A DNA stretch of 64,000 bases from Xylocopa sonorina (taxonomy: Eukaryota; Arthropoda; Insecta; Hymenoptera; Apidae). Numbering within the stretch: position 1 is the first letter of the stretch; each line of letters begins with the position of its first letter. The DNA lies in assembly GCF_050948175.1 (NCBI RefSeq), contig NW_027490146.1:434001-498000 (forward strand), in the 5' to 3' direction. The notes under the pieces are model-generated. The model saw only the letters and a list, made by a program, of their open reading frames with translations, was not told the DNA's origin and did not search any database. The position numbers were made by a program, and so were the translations under genes. Shown piece by piece: positions 54,561 through 64,000 of the stretch.

Positions 54561-56509
54561 GAATGTAAATGCGACACTTCCTTGCAAGGAAATAGCGTTT
54601 GCAGATGTCTACCTATCGTAGCAATAGTGCTCTTATGCTTCTTAAAACGCGATATCGCATATCATTTCTATGTTTCATGGTAGGATATAATATGATTTGC
54701 GAAGTGTTATGTATTCCTCGTCTACACTTCAAATGAATGTAAATGCGACACTTCCTCGCAGGGAAATAGCGTTTGCAGATGTCTACCTATCGTAGCAATA
54801 GAGTTCTTATGATTCTTAAAACGCGATATCGCATCTCATTTCTATGTTTCACGGTAAGATATAATATGATTGGCGAAGTGTTATGTATTCCTCGTCTACA
54901 CTTCAAATGAATGTAAATGCGACACTTCCTTGCCAGGAAATAGCGTTTGCAGATGTCTACCTATCGTAGCAATAGAGTTCTAATGCTTCTTAAAACGCGA
55001 TATCGCATCTCATTTCTATGTTTCATGGTAAGATATAATATGATTTGCGAAGTGTTATGTATTCCTCGTCTACACTTCAAATGAATGTAAATGCGACACT
55101 TCCATGCAAGGAAATAGCGTTTGCAGATGTCTACCTATCGTAGCAATAGTGCTCTTATGCTTCTTAAAACGCGATATCGCATCTCATTTCTATGTTTCAT
55201 GGTAAGATATAATATGATTTGCGAAGTGTTATGTATTCCTCGTCTACACTTCAAATGAATGTAAATGCGACACTTCCTTGCCAGGAAATAGCGATTGCAG
55301 ATGTCTACGTATCGAAGCAATAGAGTTCAAATGCTTCTTAAAACGAGATATTGCATCTCATATCTATGTTTCATGATAAGATATAATATTCATTGCGAAG
55401 TATTATGCATTCCTCGTCTACACTTCAAATGAATGTGAATACGATACTTCCTCGCTAGGAAATAGCGTTTGCAGATATCTACGTATCGTAGCAATAGATT
55501 TCTAATGCTTCTTAAAACGCGATATCGCATCTCATTTCTATGTTTCACTGTAAGATATAATATGGTTTGCGAAGTGTCATGTATTCCTCGTCTACACTTC
55601 AAATGAATGTAAATGCGACACTTCCTCGCTAGGAAATAGCGTTTGCAGATATCTACGTATCGTAGCAATAGGTTTCTAATGCTTCTTAAAACGCGATATC
55701 GCATCTCATTTCTATGTTTCACTGTAAGATATAATATGGTTTGCGAAGTGTCATGTATTCCTCGTCTACACTTCAAATGAATGTAAATGCGACACTTCCT
55801 TGCAAGGAAATAGCGTTTGCAGATGTCTACGTATCGAAGCAATAGAGTTCAAATGCTTCTTAAAACGAGATATTGCATCACATATCTATGTTTCATGATA
55901 AGATATATTATTCATTGCGAAGTGTTATGCATTCTGCGTCTACGATTCAAATGAACGTAAATGCGACACTTCCTTGCTAGGAAATAGCATCTGCAGATGT
56001 CTAGGTATCGTAGCAATAGAGTTCTAATGCTTCATAAACGCGATATCGCATCTCATTTTGTATGTTTCATGGTAAGATATAATATGATTTGCGAAGTGTT
56101 ATGTATTCCTCGTCTACACTTCATATGAATGTTAATGCGACACTTCCTTGCAAGGAAAGTGCGTTTGCAGATGTCTATGTATCGTAGCAATAGAGTTCTA
56201 ATGATTCTTAAAACGCGATATCGCATCTCATTTCTATGTTTCATGGTAAGATATAGTATGATTTGCGTAGTGTTATGTGCTCCTCGTCTACACTTCAAAT
56301 GAATGTAAATGCGACACTCCCTTGAAAGGAAATAGCGTCTGCAGATGTCTAGGTATCGTAGCGATAGAGTTCTAATGCTTCTCAAAACGCAATATCGCAT
56401 CTCATTTCTATGTTTCATCGTAAGATATAATATGATTTGCGAACTGTTATGTATTCCTCGTCTACACTTCAAATGCATGTAAATGCGACACTTCCTTGCA
56501 AGGAAATAG

Positions 56510-57416
56510 CGTTTGCAGATGTCTACGTATCGAAGCAATAGTGTTCAAATGCTTCTTAAAAAGAGATATTGCATCACATATCTATGTTTCATGATAAGAT
56601 ATATTATTCATTGAGAAGTGTTATGCATTCTACGTCTACGATTCAAGTGAACGTAAATGCGACACTTCCTTGCTAGGAAATAGCGTCTGCAGATGTCTAG
56701 GTATCGTAGCCATAGAGTTCTAATGCTTCTTAAAACGCGATATCGCATCTCATTTCTATGTTTCATGGTAAGATATTACATGATTTGCGAAGTGTTATGT
56801 ATTCCTCGTCTACACTTCAAACGAATGTAAATGCGACATTTCCTTGCAAGGAAATAGCGTCTGCAGATGTCTACGTATCGTAGCAATAGAGTTCTTATGA
56901 TTCTTAAAACGCGATATCGCATCTCATTTCTATGTTTCATGGTAAGATATAATATGATTTGCGAAGTGTTATGTATTCCTCGTCTACACTTCAAATGAAT
57001 GTAAATGCGACACTTCCTTGCAAGGAAATAGCGTTTGCAGATGTCTACGTATCGAAGCAATAGTGTTCAAATGCTTCTTAAAAAGAGATATTGCATCACA
57101 TATCTATGTTTCATGATAAGATATATTATTCATTGAGAAGTGTTATGCATTCTACGTCTACGATTCAAGTGAACGTAAATGCGACACTTCCTTGCTAGGA
57201 AATAGCGTCTGCAGATGTCTAGGTATCGTAGCCATAGAGTTCTAATGCTTCTTAAAACGCGATATCGCATCTCATTTCTATGTTTCATGGTAAGATATTA
57301 CATGATTTGCGAAGTGTTATGTATTCCTCGTCTACACTTCAAACGAATGTAAATGCGACATTTCCTTGCAAGGAAATAGCGTCTGCAGATGTCTACGTAT
57401 CGTAGCAATAGAGTTC
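56510..57416 (-). repeat. 3-monomer (522-bp) tandem duplication
   Basis: About 56510-56895 is repeated at about 57032-57416, offset 522 bp. Shared variants are CTTAAAAAGAGATATTGC, TTCATTGAGAAGTG, GTAGCCATAGAG, AAGATATTACATG and CACTTCAAACGAATG. After 57417 the sequence switches to a lineage seen near 56370 (TTCTCAAAACGCAATATC), so an exchange point lies close to 57417. Confidence 0.8.
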
Positions 57417-60309
57417 TAATGCTTCTCAAAACGCAATATCGCATCTCATTTCTATGTTTCATCGTAAGATATAATATGATTTGCGAACTGTTATGTATTC
57501 CTCGTCTACACTTCAAATGAATGTAAATGCGACACTTCCTCGCTAGGAAATAGCGTCTGCAGATGTCTACGTATCGTAGCAATAGAGTTCTTATGATTCT
57601 TAAAACGCGATATCGCATCTCATTTCTATGTTTCACGGTAAGATATAATATGATTTGCGAAGTGTTATGTATTCCTCGTCTACACTTCAAATGAATGTAA
57701 ATGCGACACTTCCTTGCAAGGAAATAGCGTTTGCAGATGTCTACCTATCGTAGCAGTAGAGTTCTAATGCTTCTTTAAACGCGATATCGCATCTCATTTC
57801 TATGTTTCATGGTAAGATATAATATGATTTACGAGGTGTTATGTATTCCTCGTCTACACTTCAAATAAATGTAAATGCGACACTTCCTCGCTAGGAAATA
57901 GTGTTTGCAGATGTCTACGTATCGTACCAATAGAGTTCTTATGATTCTTAAAACCCGATATCGCATCTCATTTCTATGGATCATAGTGAGATATAATATG
58001 ATTTGCGAAGTGTTATGTATTCCTCGTCTACACTTCAAATGATTGTAAATGCGACACTTCCTTGCAAGGAAATTGCGTCTGCAGATGTCTAGGTATCGTA
58101 GCGATGGAGTCCAATGCTTCTTAAAACGCGATATCGCAACTCATTTCTATGTTTCATGGTAAGATATAATATGATTTGCGAAGTGTTATGTATTCCTCGT
58201 CTACACTTCAAATGAATGTAAATGCGACACTTCCTTGCTAGGAAATAGCGTCTGCAGATGTCTAGGTATCGTAACAATAGTGTTCAAATGCTTCTTAAAA
58301 CGAGATATTGCATCTCATATCTATGTTTTATGATAAGATATAATATTCATTGCGAAGTGTTATGCATTCCTCGTCTACGATTCAAATGAATGTAAATGCG
58401 ACACTTCCTTGCTAGGAAATTGCGTCTGCAGATGCCTAGGTATCGTAGCAATAGAGTTCTAATGCTTCTTAAAACGCGATATCGCATCTCATTTCTATGT
58501 ATCATGGTAAGATATAATATGATTTGCGAAGTGATATGTATTCCTCGTCTACACTTCAAATGAATGTAAATGCGACACTTCCTTGGAAAGAAATAGCGTT
58601 TGCAGATGTCTACGTATCGTAGCAATAGATTTTTAATGCTTCTTAAAACGTGATATCGCATCTCATTTCTATGTTTCATGGTAAGATATAATATGATTTG
58701 CGATGTGTCATGTATTCCTCGTCTACACTCCAAATGAATGTAAATGCGACACTTCCTTGCTAGGAAATAGCGTCTGCAGATGTCTAGGTATCGTAGCAAT
58801 AGAGTTCAAATGCTTCTTAGAACGAGATATAGAATCTCATATCCATGTTTCATGATAAGATATAATATTCATTGCGAAGTGTTATGCATTCCTCGTCTGC
58901 GATTCAAATGAACGTAAATGCGACGCTTCCTTGCAAGGAAATAGCGTTTACAGATGTCTACGTATCGAAGCAATAGAGTTCAAATGCTTCTTAAAACGAG
59001 ATATTGCATCACATATCTATGTTTCATGATAAGATATATTATTCATTGCGAAGTGTTATGCATTCTGCGTCTACGCTTCAAGTGAACGTAAATGCGACAC
59101 TTCCTTGCTAGGGAATAGCGCCTGCAGATGTCTAGGTATCGTAGCAATAGAGTTCTAATGCTTCATAAAAGCGATATCGCTTCTCATTTCTATGTTTCAT
59201 GGTAAAATATTATATGATTTGCGAAGTGTTATGTATTCCTCGCCTACACTTCAAATGAATGTAAATGCGACACTTCCTTGCAAGGAAATAGCGTCTGCAG
59301 ATGTCTACGTATCGTAGCAATAGAGTTCATATGATTCTTAAACCGCGATATCGCATCCCATTTCTATGTTTCATGGTAAGATATAATATGATTTGCGAAG
59401 TGTTATGTATTCCTCGTCTACACTTCATATGAATGTTAATGCGACACTTCCTTGCAAGGATAGTGCGTTTGCAGATGTCTACGTATCGTAGCAATAGAGT
59501 TCTTATGATTCTTAAAACGCGATATCGCATCTCATTTCTATGTTTCATGGTAAGATATAATATGATTTGCGTAGTGTTATGTATACCTCGTATTCACTTC
59601 AAAAGAATGTAAATGCGACACTTCCCTGCTAGGAAATATTGTTTGCAGATGTCTACGTATAGTAGCAATAGACTTCCAATGCTTCTTAAAACGAGATGTC
59701 GAACTTCATTTCTATGTTTCATGAAAAGATATAATATTCATTGCGAAGTGTCATGTATACCTCGTATTCACTTCAAAAGAATGTAAATGCGACACTTCCC
59801 TGCTGGGAAATAACATTTGCAGATGTCTACGCATCGTAGCAATAGAGATCTAATGATTCTTAAAACGCGATATCACATCTCACTTCTATTTTTCATGATA
59901 AGATATATTATTCATTATGGAGTATTATGTATACCTCGTATTCACGTCAAAAGAATGTAAATGCAACACTTCCACGCAAGGAAATAGCGTTTGCAGATGT
60001 CTACGTATCGAAACAAGAGAGATCTAATGATTCTTAAAACACGATATCACATCTCACTTCTATGTTTCAAGATAAGATATATTATTCATTATGGAGTGTT
60101 ATGTATACCTCGTATTGACTTCAAAATAATGTAAATACTACACTTCCTTGCTAGGAAATATTGTTTGCAGATGTCTACGTATCGTAGCAATAGTGTTCTA
60201 ATGCTTCTTAAAATGAGAAGTCGTATTTCATTTCTATGTTTCGTAATAAGATATAATATTCATTGTGGAATGTTATGTTTACCTCGTATTCACTTCAAAA
60301 GAATGTAAA

Positions 60310-61179
60310 TGCGACACTTCCATGCTAGGAAATAGCGTTTGCAGATGTCTACGTATCGTAGCAATAGAGTTCTAATGCTTCCTAAAACGCGATATAGCAT
60401 CTCAGTTCTATGTTTCATGATAAGATATAACATTCATTGCTAAGTGTCATGTATACCTCGTATTCACTTCAAAAGAATGTAAATGCGACACTTCCATGCT
60501 AGGAAATAGCGTTTGCAGATGTCTACGTATCGTAGCAATAGAGTTCTAATGCTTCCTAAAACGCGATATCGCATCTCAGTTCTATGTTTCATGATAAGAT
60601 ATAATATTCATTGTGAAGTGTCATGTATACCTCGTATTCACTTCAAAAGGATGTAAATGCGACACGTCCTTGCAAGGAAATAGCGTTTCCAGATGACAAC
60701 GTGTCGAAGCAATAGAGATCTAATGATTCCTAAAACGCGATATCGCATGTCACATCTATGTTTCATGATAAGATATAATATTCATTGCGAAGTGTCATGC
60801 ACACCTCGATTTCACATCACAAGAATGTAAATGCGACACTGCCTTGCTAGGAAATATTGTTTGCAGATGTCTACGTATATTAGCAATAGAGTTCTAATGC
60901 TTCTCAAAACGCGATATAGCACCTCATTCCTATGTTTCATGATAAGATATAATATTCATTGCGAAGTGTCACGTATATCTCGTATTCACTTCAAAAGAAT
61001 GTAAATGCGACACTTCCATGCTAGGAAATAGCGTTTGCAGATGTCTACGTATCATAGCATTAGAGTTCTAATGCTTCTTAAAATGCGATATCGAATCTCA
61101 CTTCTATGTTTCACGATAGGATATAATATTCATTGCGAAGTGTCATGTATACCTCGTATTCACTTCAAATGAATGTCAA
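60310..61179 (-). repeat. 5-monomer (870-bp) tandem duplication in the diverged margin, copy 1
   Basis: Matches 61180 to about 62080 at an offset of exactly 870 bp. Shared markers are GCTTCCTAAAACGCG, CATCTCAGTTCTATG, GACACGTCCTTGC, CACACCTCGATTTCACATC and ACGTATATTAGC. I see few differences, for example GACAACGTG against GACTACGTG near 60698 and 61568. Recent copying is therefore not confined to the homogeneous core. Confidence 0.85.
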
Positions 61180-62080
61180 TGCGACACTTACATGCTAGGA
61201 AATAGCGTTTGCAGATGTCTACGTATCGTAGCAATAGAGTTCTAATGCTTCCTAAAACGCGATATAGCATCTCAGTTCTATGTTTCATGATAAGATATAA
61301 CATTCATTGCTAAGTGTCATGTATACCTCGTATTCACTTCAAAAGAATGTAAATGCGACACTTCCATGCTAGGAAATAGCGTTTGCAGATGTCTACGTAT
61401 CGTAGCAATAGAGTTCTAATGCTTCCTAAAACGCGATATCGCATCTCAGTTCTATGTTTCATGATAAGATATAATATTCATTGTGAAGTGTCATGTATAC
61501 CTCGTATTCACTTCAAAAGGATGTAAATGCGACACGTCCTTGCAAGGAAATAGCGTTTCCAGATGACTACGTGTCGAAGCAATAGAGATCTAATGATTCC
61601 TAAAACGCGATATCGCATCTCACATCTATGTTTCATGATAAGATATAATATTCATTGCGAAGTGTCATGCACACCTCGATTTCACATCACAAGAATGTAA
61701 ATGCGACACTGCCTTGCTAGGAAATATTGTTTGCAGATGTCTACGTATATTAGCAATAGAGTTCTAATGCTTCTCAAAACGCGATATAGCACCTCATTCC
61801 TATGTTTCATGATAAGATATAATATTCATTGCGAAGTGTCACGTATATCTCGTATTCACTTCAAAAGAATGTAAATGCGACACTTCCATGCTAGGAAATA
61901 GCGTTTGCAGATGTCTACGTATCATAGCATTAGAGTTCTAATGCTTCTTAAAATGCGATATCGAATCTCACTTCTATGTTTCACGATAGGATATAATATT
62001 CATTGCGAAGTGTCATGTATACCTCGTATTCACTTCAAATGAATGTCAATGCGACACTTCCATGCTAGGAAATAGCGTTT
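61180..62080 (-). repeat. 5-monomer (870-bp) tandem duplication in the diverged margin, copy 2
   Basis: Partner of 60310-61179. After about 62080-62125 it reads GCTTCTTAAAACGCG where copy 1 is followed by GCTTCCTAAAACGCG, so the match ends there. Confidence 0.85.
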
Positions 62081-64000
62081 GCTGATGTCTACGTATCGTA
62101 GCAATAGAGTTCTAATGCTTCTTAAAACGCGATATCGCATCACATTTCTACGCTTCATGATAAGATATAATATTCCTTGCGAAGTGTCATGTATACCTCG
62201 TATTCACTTCAAAAGAATGTAAAGGCGACACTTCCTTGCTAGGAAATAACATTTGCAGATGTCTACGCATCGTAGCAATAGAGGTCTAGTGCTTCTTATA
62301 TCGCGATATCGCATCTCACTTCTATGTTTCGAGATAAGATATAATATTCATTGCGAAGTGTTTTGTATACCTCGTATTATCTTCAAAAGAATGTAAATGC
62401 GACACTTCCTTGCTAGGAAATAGCGTTTCCAGATGACTACGTATCGTAAGAATAGAGTTCTAATACTTCTTAAAATGAGAAGTCGTATTTCATTTCTATG
62501 TTTCATGATAATATATAATATCCATTGCGAAGTGTCATGTACACCTCGTATTCACATCAAAAGAATGTATATGCGACACTTCCTTGCTAGGAAATAGCGT
62601 TTGCAGATGTCTCCGTATCGAAGCAGTGGAGTTCTATTGCTTTTTAGAACGCGATATCGCATCTCATTTCTATGTTTCATGATAAGCTATAATATTCATT
62701 GCGAAGTGTCATATATAGCTCGTATTTACTTCAAAAGAATGTAATGGCGACACTTCCATGCTAGGAAATAGCGTTTCCAGATGACCACGTATCGTAGGAA
62801 TAGAGTTCTAATACTTCTTAAAACGAGATGTCGCATCTCATTTCTATGTTTCATGATAAGATATAATATTCATTGTGGAGTGTTATGTATACCTCGTATT
62901 CACGTCAAAAGAATGTAAATGCGACACTTCCTTGCTAGGAAATATTATTTGCATATGTCTACGTATCGTAAAAATAGAGTTCTAATGCATCTTAAAACGC
63001 GATATCGCAACTCGCGTCTATGTTTCCTGATCAGATGTAATATTCGTTGCGAAGTGTAATGTTTACCTCGCATTCACTTCAAATGAATGTAAATGCGGCA
63101 CTTCCGTGCTAGGAAATAGCGTTTGCAGATGTCTACGTATCGTAGCAATAGAGTTCTAATGCTTCTTAGAACCCGATATCGCATCTCATTTCTATATTTC
63201 ATGATAAGATATAATGTTCATTGCGATGTGTCATGTACACCTCGTATTCACTTCAAATGAATGTAGATGCGACACTTCCTTCCTAGGAAATAGCGTTTGC
63301 AGATATCTACGTATCGTAGCAACAGTGTTCTAATGCTACTTAAATCGCGATATCGCATCTCATTTCTGTTTCGTGATAAGATATAATATTCATTGCGAAG
63401 TGTCGTGTATACCTCGTATTCACTTCAAAAGAATGTAAATGCGACACTTCCTTCCTAGGAAATAGCGTTTGCAGATGTTTACGTACCGAAACCATAGAGC
63501 TCTAATGCTTCTTAAAACGACATGTTGCATCTCATTTTTATGTTTCATGGTAAGATATAGTATTCATTGCGAAGTGTCATGTATACCTCGCATTCACTTC
63601 AACAGAATGTAAATGCGACACTTCCTTGCTAGGAAATAGCGTTTGCAGATGGGTACGTATCGCAGCAATAGATTTCTAACGCTTCTTGAAACGCGATATC
63701 ACATCTCATTCATATGTTTCATGATAAGATATAATGTTCATTGCGATGTGACATGTATACCTCACATTCACTACAAAAGAATGTAGATGCGACACTTCCT
63801 TGCAAGGAAATAGCGTTTTCAGATGTCTACGTATCGAAGCTATAGAGTTCTAATGCTACTTATAACGCGATGTCTCATCTCAATTCTATGTTCCATGATA
63901 AGATATAATATTCATTGCGATGTGTCATGTATACCTCGTATTCACTTCAAATGAATGTAAATGCGACACTTCCTTGCTAGGAAATAGCGTTTCCAGATGT

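Larger units (their letters stand above)
22959..59574 (-). repeat. 174-bp satellite array, right arm (reverse orientation)
   Basis: Same satellite as the left arm, reverse-complemented; GCAGATGTCTACGTATCGTAG recurs every 174 bp from 23109. From 23109 to the window end the phase drifts by -6 bp over 235 monomers. Indels I located explain this exactly: +1 near 24001, 24872 and 25742; -1 near 41430, 44734, 48213, 49256, 52213, 58111 and 59170; a -1/+1 pair near 56036 and 56058; -2 near 63368. Type A (GCGATATCGC, TGATTTGCG, TACACTTC) and type B (GAGATATTGC, CATGATAAG, CATTGCG, TACGATTC) monomers alternate irregularly. No gene, transposon or unrelated insert is visible. Confidence 0.99.
59575..64000 (-). 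repeat. Diverged satellite subfamily at the array margin (about 25 monomers)
   Basis: Orientation and 174-bp phase continue from the main array, but from about 59575 monomers carry ATACCTCGTATTCACTTC and AAAAGAATGTAAATG in place of TTCCTCGTCTACACTTC and AAATGAATG. Most also carry CATGATAAG and TTCATTGCG (type B states) together with GCGATATCGC or close variants (type A state), so they are mosaics relative to the core. Neighbouring monomers differ from each other more than core monomers do, and stop codons close the frame that is open in type A. The two-base deletion near 63368 lies here. This is what an older, less homogenised array edge looks like; the outer limit is beyond the window. Confidence 0.9.

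Noticed and set aside
1..64000. CRISPR array
   Set aside because: The repeats are 174 bp and contiguous, with no unique spacers and no cas genes.
1..64000. Promoters suggested by TATATTATATC or AAGATATAATAT in every monomer
   Set aside because: These AT-rich stretches are simply part of the monomer, recur hundreds of times and lie next to no gene.
1..64000. tRNA, rRNA or other structured RNA genes
   Set aside because: The short inverted repeats do not form a cloverleaf or match any RNA family I know, and they occur in every monomer.

Overview
The whole window is one tandem satellite DNA array. I see no protein-coding gene, RNA gene, transposon, CRISPR array or other ordinary feature. The monomer is 174 bp, about 36% GC in a consensus I counted by hand. 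There are roughly 131 monomers left of an assembly gap and roughly 236 right of it. This points to a eukaryotic, probably centromeric or pericentromeric, heterochromatic locus. The length is close to one nucleosome plus linker, as in many centromeric satellites. CpG is not depleted: I count 9 per consensus monomer against about 5.5 expected from composition. That argues mildly against a heavily CpG-methylated host, and an invertebrate such as an insect is plausible. I do not recognise the family and cannot name the organism.

Layout: (1) 1-22858 is the array in one orientation. (2) 22859-22958 is a run of 100 N. (3) 22959 to about 59574 is the same array in the opposite orientation. (4) About 59575-64000 is the same orientation and phase as (3), but a diverged subfamily that looks like an older array margin. 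Two main monomer types alternate. Type A carries GCGATATCGC and TGATTTGCG (right-arm strand). Type B carries GAGATATTGCATCTC and CATTGCG. A/B hybrids are common.

Higher-order structure is layered on the monomers. The left arm has 13-, 14-, 10- and 6-monomer duplications. The right arm has 5-, 18/20- and 19-25-monomer duplications, several nearly identical, so turnover by in-register unequal exchange (or assembly duplication) is recent. Monomer length is very strictly kept. Following the phase by hand, I account for 11 indels in the left arm (net +1 bp) and 13 in the right arm (net -6 bp). Nine of the 11 left-arm indels fall in one 1.6-kb stretch (about 4475-6051), whose sister copy at 6455-8429 has none. 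That looks like unpolished long-read sequence.

Because 174 is divisible by 3 and one frame of type A has no stop, long open frames run through many monomers (up to 467 codons). I judge these to be a by-product of the repeat and not genes. The points most worth checking are the orientation flip at the gap, the indel cluster, the recent higher-order duplications, the switch between two alternative dyad symmetries in types A and B, and the diverged mosaic edge after 59.57 kb.
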